Position numbers and translations under genes: made by a program. A stretch of DNA of 64,000 bases from Saccoglossus kowalevskii (lineage: Eukaryota; Hemichordata; Enteropneusta; Harrimaniidae): positions 112,094-176,093 of the forward strand of contig NW_003121418.1 in NCBI RefSeq assembly GCF_000003605.2, read 5' to 3'. Below, piece after piece: positions 1 to 13,100 of this stretch (its first letter is position 1; each line of letters starts with the position of its first letter). The notes under the pieces are model-generated. The model was given only the letters and a program-made list of their open reading frames with translations. It was not told the DNA's origin and did no database searches.

Positions 1-1096
1 CCCTTAATACGGTGGAGATACTGTAGTGTTGGTGAAAATTGCGGTGGGTGATTTTATTTCTGTTATTGGCGATAGCATATTGTGGTCGTATGTTAATGAA
101 AATCGTTGATTTAAAGAAATAGAGATATCACCACATACACAGCTATTTAACATAAATTTTCACTTACATTAGATGCTTCACATCACTTTGTTCTACCCTT
201 AAAATGTCTTCGCGATACTATATTTGTTATTGATATTGACAGCGAAAAATACAAACAAATATTTTGCCCTCAAATAGGTGTCCATGCCCTCCAGTAATCA
301 CGCTTAATGTTTACCTGACATATGTAAACATGGTATTTAGAATGGTGGACGTGACGAGGGACGAAAATGAAACAATATGCAATACGAGCAAAGACATTGT
401 GACTTTCCCAACTTTCTCAACTAGTATACCCCTGAACCCCTCGTAATGATGAATGGTACGGAAGTGGCTTGTGGCTAATAATAGAAAATAGATTTCAATG
501 AGGATTTATTTATTTTGATTTTTGAGAACGGAGTTTTACTATTATCACGTCTAAGGGTGAATTGTTAATAGGTGAACTGATGTTAAAAACACGCAACAAC
601 AAAGGATTATTTTTCAACACAGATCTCCAGTCAAGAGAATGGCGTTTGGGCGTAACCCCGAGTCAAATAGGATCCAAATTGATAGGGAGTAAAACACAGA
701 ATTGGAAGAGCTGTTCATGCATTGACCAATCACACAAGAGCTCACAGACATATTTGTTGTTGTACTTAACAAAGGGGTTTGGCACTAAAAACAAAGCTAA
801 TTGTGTCTATGGTTTATCTGATTGTCTTTCATAGAAAATCGATCTAATAAACAAGTAACTAACGTACAGTACACTGGAAAGTACGTGGAAGTTAAATCGT
901 CGATGGTTTTTAATCAACTTTTGCAATAATAATAATAATAATAATAGTAATAATAATAAAACGTTGATGGTAACATTTTGGATCTACTATGTAACTTCCT
1001 TTATATTGACTGTTTTCAACATTAGAACTACGGTGATTGTGGCGATTATAAATAATGTTGATTATATTATCGTATTATTTAATGTATGTTATGTAG
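1..1096. other. upstream sequence or intron, no recognised exon
   Basis: AT-rich, with an AAT-type microsatellite near 927-960. Short open frames here have no domain or splice context. The frame from ATG 964 runs without a stop into the exon at 1097 in the right phase and codes a long hydrophobic stretch. It could be a signal or anchor exon, but an acceptor AG sits at 1095-1096 and AT-rich introns are often open. Confidence 0.4.
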
Positions 1097-1183
1097 ATAC
1101 AACAACGCAGATATTGCCAACGTTTCAGCAAACCACCGAGCTACAATTGACGACAATACAAGAGATTACTGAACGAACCAACG
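1097..1183 (+). CDS. Thr-rich exon (87 nt, phase 1-1), first recognised exon
   Basis: Reads DTTTQILPTFQQTTEL then TTIQEITERTNG. Acceptor gtag, donor gtaagt. It is more divergent from the Thr-rich consensus than the later exons. Confidence 0.6.
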
Positions 1184-4100
1184 GTAAGTATCAGTGGGTG
1201 CATACGAGAATTCATTGTGCTTGGCTAACATGAAAATCCGTGTATCTGACCTTAATCTGACAGAAGATGTTTGCGATAGAATCGATATTGTATATTTTCA
1301 ATTAGTGAAGTAATTGACTTGACATACCTTCAGTCATTGAAACAACTTGTTCTGATTATAGTTGATGCGCAAACACAATACCATATACATATATATATTA
1401 GTGGTCACATCATTCGTCATATGACGACATGTAAATTCCCATTTTTATTTATGTTTGTTTCAGAGATGACTACACACTATATGGTGATCAGTGAAGAAGG
1501 ACAGTCACCAACGTTAACCACAGCACCGTTTCGGCCAACCACGAACGAACAAACTACTTCACCAGGTATAGTGTTATACGCGCATAATTGATGCAACCGA
1601 CAAGCTCTCAATCAATATAGTAAACAATACATTACATTTTTTTCAAAAATGAACAGGTATGTTAGCACGATGGGATGCGAGGTATATAGTCGTAAACGTT
1701 TTTTGTTGAATCTAATCTCAGATTGGTCAATAAATATACTAAATTTTCTGATTTGTCCACTGTCTCTTCTCATTGGGAGGTCAACCATATATGCCATAAT
1801 GGCTGAATGGTGAGTCGGATTGATTGAGTGAGTGAGTGAGTGAAGCAATTTATCTATCTGTATGTTTTTGTAATGCGTCTACAGCATAATACACCAGTAT
1901 ATATTACACTCATTTGACACTGATTAATAATCAATATTAATATGTAACACAATTATTTTGCTGATTTGCATTTGATTCAAGATTATGAGGTTTCAAACAT
2001 GCAATTAGTGCCATAACATTTATACTAAATATAAGCTTAACATTCCCTCAAAAATAGCTACCATATTGACAAAACCAATTGTATTGTAATATTTAAACAT
2101 CGTCTTCTGTGATGATTACAGGTGAGGAGGAGTGTTACACCGACCCCAATGGCCTCGATTATCGAGGATCTGAGAATATGACGTCCACTGGCGACGAGTG
2201 TGAGAAGTGGACATCATTGACGGCAGCACATTATAGTATTACACCATCAAATTATCCTAATACAGGACTCGGTGATCATAATTACTGTCGAAATCCAGAC
2301 GGAAAAGATGGACCTTGGTGTTTCACTAATCAGTTTACCTATCATTTCCACAATAATCAGTATCACCATCATCACACTGGGAACTATACATGGAGTTACT
2401 GTAATGTTGGTAATGCAAGTAGTAACTGTGGTGAGTAGTATGTATAAATATGACGAGCTTATCTATCACATAATAGGTTATTACGAAGATACTTCAAAGT
2501 ATGCACGATGATAGTGCAACTGGAGTATCGACCGACGCATGCGTATTTTCCTTCCGAGGATACGTCATTGGAATGCCGAAATTCAAAAAAATTTAGTACA
2601 GAGTCAGCGAACTTCCTTGTGTGGAGTCCTGCCAAACCCTGATGGCAGCCATGTTTGTTTGTATTATTAGAGGATGCTTACGCACGTAATCATTCCATAT
2701 TTGGAATTCACATTTTCTTATATGGTAGGATGAGAATACTCCGTAATATACCGCAAAATTACGGCACGCTGTAACTTACGTTACGGTGACAGATTTATAA
2801 TAAATTAAAGGTATGCACCAATAATATACACAAAAATGAGTAGTTACTACACATAACGCCACGAGTATCAATCAGCCTAACGCGAATATATAAATATAAT
2901 ATCGCGTGACATGTGATTAACTCAAGACGACAGAGATATTGCAATTTTACATAGATAGATTGCAATCCATATGCTTAATAGACACGACTTATATAAACAA
3001 TGAAGAACGTATATTTGTAGCCAACAGAATCGTTAGATATAATACGCTTCTTAGCAATATGTTGTAGAACAAATAAATTTCTGTCAGCTTTGGAAAATGA
3101 TGTTGTCACTTGCCTTTTTTCGCTGCACTGTGTTACTATGGAAAAATTATTTTAACGTGAATATCGTGACGTGTACAGGCATAATATAATATTTATAATT
3201 CACCTTCAAGATACCACTGTCTACGATATGCACCATATCATACATTCTAAGAAGGCATTATTGTAATCACCAACGTGTGTGTCAATAGTAATTATAGAAA
3301 AATGAATGTAAAATAAGCAATTCGTCTTTTTTTTCCTTCAATTTGCAGAGTTAACCACGCAATACATGATGACTAGTGAAGAAGAAAAATCGCCAACTTT
3401 AACAACCACGCCAGTTATACCAACGACGAATGAATATTCAATTTTACCAGGTACAATGTTTGGAATGAATAATGAAGACTTGTTTTACTTTTTACTAATG
3501 CAATACCACACGGCTGCTAATTGCAATAATGCATACGGAACGACGTACCCATGCAATTAAAATACTGGTATATTTAAAAACGCATATCATTTGAGCATAC
3601 CAATAGAACCACATATTGCAATGTACAAAATATACAAATTTACACATTTCTGTTCTCGATTATTATAAGAAACTTTTTATGATTCATCCTACGGATCACA
3701 ATACAATTCATTATGCTGATCAATGTCTGAAACTACGTTTTGTTGTAGTTACTACTGCACAGTATGCATCCACAGAAAATCCATCAACATCAATCTTTCT
3801 AACAACAAATGTATTGACAACTAAACCAGGTGAATGAACATGATGTTTTCAATTTCTCTGTAATTATTGAATATTGATACCAAACACATGAAAACAATAC
3901 GTAAATAAGCCATTGTTTCAGCTAGTAGTAATTAATATATAGTCTCTAGTAAATTCTGGTTGTCATAAGATTATGTTTTTGTAAATAGCATTTACTACGT
4001 GATAGCATAGTTAGAAGACTTTCGGTTTTCACAATATTCACAAGAATTAAGTCAATTCCAGCAACGTCATTTATATATATTATTAAAATATATTAACACA

Positions 4101-7100
4101 ATCAATTTATTTATCTCACACAATTGTATTGTTTTTGCGTAGGTGCCCTTTACATTGATGTAAACTGTGATCGATACTATGTTATGTCGGATAAACGAAA
4201 GTGGCACGCATCTAAATCTCAATGTGAACTTATCGGCGGAGTGCTGGCATCTTTACACACGAAACCGATTTTCGATGCAGTGCGTCAGTTTATCGTGAAT
4301 AGTGGTTTTGCTAACGGTATTCGTGGGTATTGGATTGGACTTAATGATATAACAGCAGAAGGGGTCTATCAGTGGTTGAATGGTGAAACCTTTGGATGGA
4401 CAGCATGGGCTTCAGGCGAACCAAACAATAATAATAGGTCCAATACCAATGGGCAAGACTGTGTACAGTTATGGTAAGCGCGTTTAAATAATAATTGTCG
4501 TAAGGAAGTGCAATTCCAGAAAAACTTAAATTATTATAACCATCCGCGTTGGTTGTATGCGTTTGTTCTCAAATGCATTTACTAATATCGATGGTATGAA
4601 GTTGTTTCTACTGTATTCTATAATTCAAGAATAATTTATTTGTTTAATGGGAAGTACAAGTAATCCAACTTCCCATTGCGCTGAAATACGAACATGTGTA
4701 TAATATATTAGATATTCATATGTATGTGTATGTATTCAAGGAAACGAAGAAACTATGAGTGGGATGATAACAACTGCCGGAGAAAACGGGCATATATATG
4801 CCAAACACATATTAGTAAGTATGGGGATATAGGTAGGAAATCATTATGATAAGTTTATACACAACAATGATGTATTCATATACATTGTGCGCCTGTGTTT
4901 ATTTTTCTAACTTGATTTTTCTTACCATTTACAGTAGATTGTAATATTTCCACGGCAATTCCACTAACAACACAACCAGGTAAGAAGACGAATGACATTC
5001 ACCTGAACCACACGATTCCACAATCAATATTCATCCACCGTATCGTAGTTGTACCATTCACTAAAGTGGCAAAAAAAGAACCACATACGAATGAACTAGT
5101 CTTCTGTGAAATTAACATTATCTGGTTTATGTCATTCATAATGAGTTGAGTTGCTATCATAACGCGTTGTCCCTTCTGACACTGCACAGTTTGAATCGAT
5201 AATGTATTAGAATAAGCAGGGACAGCATATCTATCTAGTTTATAGGATCGAGTGTTGTACGGGGATACATGAATGAAGTGAATGAAAAATGAAGTGCGTT
5301 CAAATGTGTTTAGACGATGTGTTCTTCCACGTGATAATGCATAGTTTTAAAATAATTCTAATTACCCTTTCTGGTAAACTGTGGTTACACTAGGATTTGC
5401 CTAAATAATCCAATAGTAATGAAACTTTAATTGTCACGCCTTGTCTAGTCGAGAAAAGTCGATTGAAAGTACAATGAATACCAACAAGGACAGCAACTTG
5501 GTGATCTTTGGTCACATATTGTGGAAAGTATTATTTCACGAAGAAATCCGTTACATGTCATGGGATGGTCGAGATATACCTGGCGGCTCTTTGAATTACG
5601 AAAATCAAAAAATGTACTATTTCACATTTTCTACTCATTGAGCAGGATACAAAGCATAGCTTTCAAAAGCATTCATTTCCTCACACAAAAGTGGATTGGT
5701 ATCACTGCACCAGGCGTCTATATTACAGTTTCAAAATGTGGCCACTGTAGTAAAAAAATGGCGCCGCTCAATCAGAGCGGCTTATAAAAAAACGTCGTAC
5801 GATGATTTTTCTCAAACTTTATCTTCATGTATTTAGTAACGACACAATCCATATCTACTAAAGAACCAACAAAGACTATTGATACTACAAGTATAATACC
5901 TCAAACTACCAATGTACTTACAACTGCACAAGGTAAATATTCGAAATAAATATATTAGGCTTATGAAAGGATGCGTTTTTTAAAAACGTTATTTAACTAT
6001 TAAAATCATGTTATTTGTAAGTAATGTCCGAAAACAACACAGTTCAGGTAATATATTGCGATCACTAATTATTATACTCATACATTCAGTTACGACACCT
6101 TTCCTTTCAACTGAAGAACCAACAACGAACATTGTTACTACTACGTCAGAACCTATAACTACAAATGTACCCACAACTGAATCAGGTAAATAACACGAAT
6201 ACAAGAATATATTGAAGATTGTTGTTTGTAATAAGAATTAGTACGCCTACATATATAAACGACCTATTATTTATTGCTTCCAGGCAGCACACCTATTTCT
6301 ACCGAGGAAGTAAGAACTAACACTGTCACTACCAGTCCAACAACAACAACTGAGCAAGGTAAATATTATAAATAAATTGAATAAAACAGTTTCGAAAATA
6401 GTTACGAAACACTGAAATGATATTATACGTGTGCGATTATTTGGTTTGGTGGCTAGTAATATTGTACAGGTACACTACAACTCTGCTATACCTGTCTATA
6501 CTATATGTCTTAAAATAATCCGCATTTAATTTCCACTGAAAGATGGCGAATAATGTCTCTACTAATTCTGTCCCATCAACAACAAATATAACAATATAAT
6601 AATTCATGCTTATCTGCAAACAAACAGATGTTGACTACAGATGCAATGATATTGTTCCATATTGTTCTTTATTCACATGCGAATAATGACAGACACTACA
6701 TCACACACTACTGGAGAACCAACAGCGACTATTATATCCACTAACATGCCACCAACAACCAATGAAGTCACAACGCAGCCAGGTAAATACCCTTATATAA
6801 AGATGATGTACTATGTATAATGTGTTGTGCTCTAATTACCCTCGAAATCTTGAAATTCTTGTGATTTTAGTTACTACGCCATTCATTTACACTGTGGTTC
6901 CAACAACAAACATTGTCTCTACGACATCGGAACCACTAACCACTAACAAATGTACTCACAAATGAGCCAGGTGATCGACATGAGAACGTATGTTACACAA
7001 TATTTGATGCTGTGTTCGTTTCAGGGTCGCCATACACTGATGTAAACTGTGACAGATACAGCGTGGATACCGAAAAAAGGACCTGGCATGCATCTAAAAG

Positions 7101-10100
7101 TCAATGTGAGTCACTGGGTGGAGTTCTGGCTTCATTGCATACTCAGTCAGTTTTCCAAAACGTTCGGACATTTATCATGAACGGTAATTTCGATAACGGT
7201 GTGCGTGGGTATTGGATAGGGCTTAATGACCTGTCTACAGAAGGTTCATTTGAATGGTTAAATGGAGATGTATTTGGATGGACAGCGTGGGCAAAGGGAG
7301 AGCCAAATAATAAAGTACAACAATCCGTAGAAGGACAAGACTGTGTACAAGTGTGGTAAGCTTTGAAAACCTTTATAAATATAACACGTGCCAGAGTAAA
7401 AGAGTATTGTTACGATATTTATATCAGAATATCATTAACAGCCGTACTAAAGTGCCTGTACATGTTCTTTAAGGATAATGCAAATATAGAGATGATTCAT
7501 ATACGACCTGACAGTAAAACAGGTTTTCTTCAATTCATGATTAATCTAAAAATGTGTTCTTCTATAATTAAATATTGCGTTAATGCAATAACATAAATTT
7601 GCTTTCAAAGTGATTTCTTCTAACCAATATTTATAAATTTCGAGAAAATGATTGTTTTCATTCAAGTTATCGAATAATCGATTCTGCAATTCTGGTCAGA
7701 GAGAAGCAAGTGTTAAAGTGTTTTTTTTCAGGAAGAGACGCGCATACAAGTGGGATGATAACAACTGCAATGCAAAACGTGGATATATATGCCAAACACC
7801 AATCCGTAAGTGTGTACTAATACTGGTTATATAAATTATGTATATTCCGTCATCGATACCATGTATTCATTCACGTCTCAACAATGACTATGTAATTTAA
7901 TAATTTCAGCTGGCTGCTCAGTTTCCACAGAAGTAGCACCAACGATTAGTTGGTCAACTGAGTCAGGTAAACTTTTAAGATTTATTTTGTAACACAGATA
8001 TATCTGCGATCTTGTGTGTATTCATACCGAAGAAATACCATCAGTTTATATTTGCAATAAAAACTCATTCTGTGTAAGAATTAATCAATTAGCAGTTGTT
8101 CTACTGAGACAGGTAAATGCATGAAATATATTCCCTTATCTTGTATCACAAAAATATGTGCGATTATATATAACACTATCAAGTTATATTTGCCATGAAA
8201 ACGAGAAGCTACTTTTAAATACAAATTTGTGTGGTTTAATTCATCACCGCAAATATAAGTTAAACCATTTATTACATTATTGCGTTAAGTAACTCGGACC
8301 TAACTCCCACAAATATTTACTTATTATGTTGAAATAACACAAGGCTTTTCACTTTCATTTTCACAAATATGTTAATGGGCATCTTAGTTTTTAGGCAGTA
8401 ATATTCTGTAGGTGATATACGAATGTATACTAAGTGTTACTTTTAATATTTAGTAACTACACAAATCATTTCCACTGAAGAAGCAACAACTACTACTGTC
8501 ACTGCCAGTTTAGCACCTCCAACTACGAATATACTTACAACTAAACAAGGTAATTTTCAACAGGCAAAATAAAAAACAAAAAAAAATTCTAGTTTTCAAA
8601 CTGATTACGAAACACTGCGAAATTTTCAATGTTGGCTGATCAAGTTTTTTTTATTATCAAGAAACAATTAATGAATATAACTGTTACTTCTATACTTAGG
8701 TACCACACAATCGATTTCCACTGAAGAATCACCGACGACAATTGTCACATCAGCACTACCAACTACAGAGGTAATCACAACGAAGCCAGGTAAGTATCTC
8801 TAGAACAATGACCAATTGTTGTTTTGTAATAATATGTTATAGACATTATATGATTGTACATCAAATGCATTTGTAATTGTTTATAATCGTCAGTATTGGG
8901 AATAAATGTGACGTCATACTCAACGAGTGAATCTTTGTTTCGTGGCCGCATCCGCCCGAGCCACACGATACCCACTATCAAGATGACGTCAAATAAATGG
9001 TATAGGAAATATAAACATATAATATATGTAAAACCGTTCATCTGGCATTGTCACACATATATATAGGCCATTTTCAACGAATATATGTTGAGACTATATT
9101 GCAAGTATTTGGTCAGAATTGTCATGATGTCACAATTCATGGCTGTGTCACTATAGGCTGTGTATGTGTGAGGAAAACGCATACATTTGTATGCGAGGAA
9201 TTAGACAATACATTACAAAACAGAGAATTATTGCACACATACTGCTCAACTTGTGGCACCCCCACATATCAGTTATAATCAAAATGTTTTGGTTAGAAAC
9301 CTTATGTCTGAACACGACCAGTGAGTTAGATGCATTCTAAAATAAATATGTGTAAAAGAATATGGAATATATTGTTAAACGAGTGATAGTGTTTATATTC
9401 GTTACCGAAACTGTGAAATACATTTATTTATGAGTGAGCATTTTGGATAGGAGATCGCGATAAGGTGTAAGGCAATATTTGATTGTAATATTGCTGTTGC
9501 TTTATGCATGTACACAATCTATTTTTTACTAAAGAAATGGAAAATAACACCAATGTCACCATTACTTCATCTCAATCAACAATATATGTTATCAAAACCA
9601 TTCTATGAAATTTAGACACATTTTGATAAACAAATAGGATAAGGCAATCATGCATTGTTAAATTAAATTACGAACTATTGAAAGCATTTTATGTGTTAGT
9701 GATCAGGTTTCTTATGAAGAAAGATTGCAGGTAATAGATTATATTCACTAACTATTTACCATGCCTTTACTTGTCACATTGCTCATATCGATCAAAGAAC
9801 CAGCAACTACCATTTTTACTACCACTTCAAAACAACTAACTACAAATGTACTCACAACTGAACCAGGTAAATAACACAAATACAATGATTCAAGTTTATT
9901 TTTAATACGAATTATTGCACCAGTATGCAGTGTGCTAGGCTTATTATAAAACAATAGAACCGTAGTTAGTATGCCATGGTTTATTGAATCCAGTCACAAC
10001 AATCCTCATCTCTACTGAAGAACCAACATTTTAGTAAATAGGTAGCAATATGTTAATGTAAGTTTGTGTTTTGTTACTCTGTGTTTAGTTTCTACACAGC

Positions 10101-13100
10101 CCATTTCCACTGACGAGCCGACAACGAATATTGTCACCACTACGTCTGTCCCACCAAGTACGAACGTAAACACAACGAAGCCAGGTAATTAACTCAAATA
10201 TCAGAATAATACAGTGATTATTTAAATATGTTATGAACTATCGAAAGCTTTTAATTTATGAGCAAGTATGTGTTTTACTATATATAACTATAACATTCGC
10301 CATTGTTTTTAGTAAAGTTACATTTCAATACAACTGAAGAACCAACAACGATCATTGTCACCACGTCTATAAAAAGTTGAAATATGAAAGGCACTGCGTG
10401 GTTCGATCGTTTTACTAAACATCACTCAGTCAGTTACGATTATTATTTGAAAGTACAATTACTATACTAACTAACAAGATCGCACGTGATTACCAACGAG
10501 TACAGCCACTTGGTGATCTCTGGATACTTATTGCGGAAAGTATTATTTTACGAAGAAAACCTTCATACCTGGCTTATCTTTGAATTATGAAAACAAACAA
10601 AAACTTGTACTNNNNNNNNNNNNNNNNNNNNNNNNNNNNNNNNNNNNNNNNNNNNNNNNNNNNNNNNNNNNNNNNNNNNNNNNNNNNNNNNNNNNNNNNN
10701 NNNNNNNNNNNNNNNNNNNNNNNNNNNNNNNNNNNNNNNNNNNNNNNNNNNNNNNNNNNNAAAATCATAAAAAAAATCTGTTGCAAACTAGTTACGAAAT
10801 ACTGTGACACTTTCAATGTTGGCTGATCATTTTTGGAAGTAATTTTCAGAAGAAATTTATGAATCTAATTGTTACTTTCTATGCTTAGGTACCACAAATT
10901 CAATTTCCACTGAAGAGTCACCGACGACCATTTTCACATCAGCACTACCAACTACAGAGGTAATCACAACGAAACCAGGTAAATATATTTATAATAATGA
11001 TTGCTTGTTGTTTTGTAATAATATGTTCTAGATATTATATGATTGCACATGAAGTGCTTTCGTAATTTCGTATAATTGTCTGTAATCCGAATAAATGTGA
11101 CGGCACACTGATCGAGTCACACGAGACCCACGGCCAAGGTGACGTCACATAAATGTGGAGTATTGGGAATATATACTTATAATATGTGTAAAACCGTCTA
11201 TCTGGCATTGTCACACATATATAAGCCATTTTTCAACGAATATATATTGAAAGTATTTGGCCGCAATTGTCATGATGTCACAATTTGTTGCTGTGTCATT
11301 AGGCTGTTCACGTGTGAAGAAATCGCCTAATGTTGTATGCGAGCACTTAGATAATACATTACATAGAATGAGTGTACACATACTGCTCAACTTATGGCAT
11401 CCACCACATATCAGTCATAATCAAACTAATTTGGTTGGAAACTTATGTCTGCACCCGACCAGTGAGTTAGATGCATTCGGAAATAAATATGTGTAAGAGA
11501 ATATGGAATATTTTGTTAAATGTTTGACAGTATTTATATTAGTTTACTAAAACTGTAAAATAAATGTATTTCCCAGTGAGTATTTTGGATAGGAGATGAC
11601 AATAAGGTATAGGAAATATATTGTGATATGGTTGTTACTTTATGTATGTACACAATCTATTTCTACCACATAACTGAAAACTACCATTGTAACCATTACT
11701 ACCACGTTATATGTAATCAACACCATGCTATGAAATTAACACAAATATATATAAACAAATAGGATAAGGCAATCATGCATTGTTCTAATAAATTACGATC
11801 TATTGAAAGCATGTATGTGTTAGTAAGTATGTTGCTTATGAGGAAAGATGCGTTGCAGGTAATAAATTATTTTCACCAACTATTTATCATACCTTTACTT
11901 GTGACACTGCTAATATCGACAAAAGAACTAGCAACATTCTTACTACTATTTCAGAACAACTAACTACAAATGTACCCACAACTGAACCAGGTAAATAACA
12001 CGAAAACAAAGATATATTAAAGATTATTGTTTGTAATAAAAATCAGTGCGCCTGTAAATTGCAGTGTGCTATTATTACAATAAAATAACAAAACTCTAGT
12101 AAACGACCTATTAATTATTGCTTCCAGGCAGTACACCTATTTCTACTGAGCAAGTAAGAACTAACATTGTCACTACCGGTCCAGCTATTATATCGACCAA
12201 AGAACCATCAACGACCATTTTTACTACTACTTCAGAACCACTAACGAGAAATGTACTCACAACTGAACCAGGTAAATAACACGAATACAATGATATATTC
12301 AAGTTTATTTTTTTAATACGAATTATTGCACCGGTATTTTGCAGTGTGCTACGATTATTAAAAAACAATAAAAGCGTGGTTAGTAGACCTAGTTTAGTAG
12401 GCACAACAACCCTCATTCCTACTGACAAACTAACATTTTGGTAAATAGGTAGCAATATGTTAATGTAACATTGTGTTCTGTTACTTTGTATTTAGTTACT
12501 ACACAGCCCATTTCCACTGAAGAGCCGACACCGAACGTTGTCACCACTACTTTAGTCCCACTAACTACAAACGTCCACACAAAGAAGCCAGGTAATTAAC
12601 ACAAATATCAGAATTATACATTGATTATTTAAATATGTTATGAACTGTCGAAAGTCTTTATGAACAAATACGATGGCTGGTAGGTAAAAGTATGGTACGG
12701 GAAATGTGTTTTACTATACACAACTATAACATTCTCCATTGCCTTTAGTTACGGCACATTTCAATACAACTAAAGAACCAACAACAGCTATTGTTACCAC
12801 GTCTTCAAAAAGTTAAAAGACACTGCGTGGTTGGATCGTTTTACTAAACCTCAATCAGTCAGTGATATACAATTTTGCAGACTACCAGGATCGTATATGA
12901 ATACTAACGAGTACAGTCACTTTGTGATCTCTGGGTATTTATTGTTGAAAGTGTTATTTTACTGAAAAAAACGTCATATGTCATTGGATGGTCGAGATAT
13001 ACCTCGCTTATCTTTGAATTATAAAAAGAAAAAAAATTGGACTTGGAAAGCGAACGCTATTTCACATTGGGTACTCGCTGAGCGATTGGTATCTCTGCGC

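Noticed and set aside
964-1096. Hydrophobic open stretch before the first exon as a signal peptide
   Set aside because: Too long and broken up for a signal peptide, and an acceptor sits at the exon border. Not proven either way.
7012-7359. Each CTLD open frame as a separate small lectin gene
   Set aside because: The ATG before the CTLD lies in the intron or acceptor region, the fold is unfinished without the second exon, and no signal peptide is present.
8093-8112. 20-nt exon-like piece (cagttgttctactgagacag)
   Set aside because: It resembles the end of the post-lectin Cys exon but keeps neither its phase nor its start.
12111-12455. Minus-strand open frame over the type L exon (and its copies at 19380, 26764, 13907, 21167, 28553)
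   Set aside because: It is the antisense of Thr/Pro-rich codons (TGT/GGT read as Val/Gly runs) and breaks where the plus-strand exon ends.
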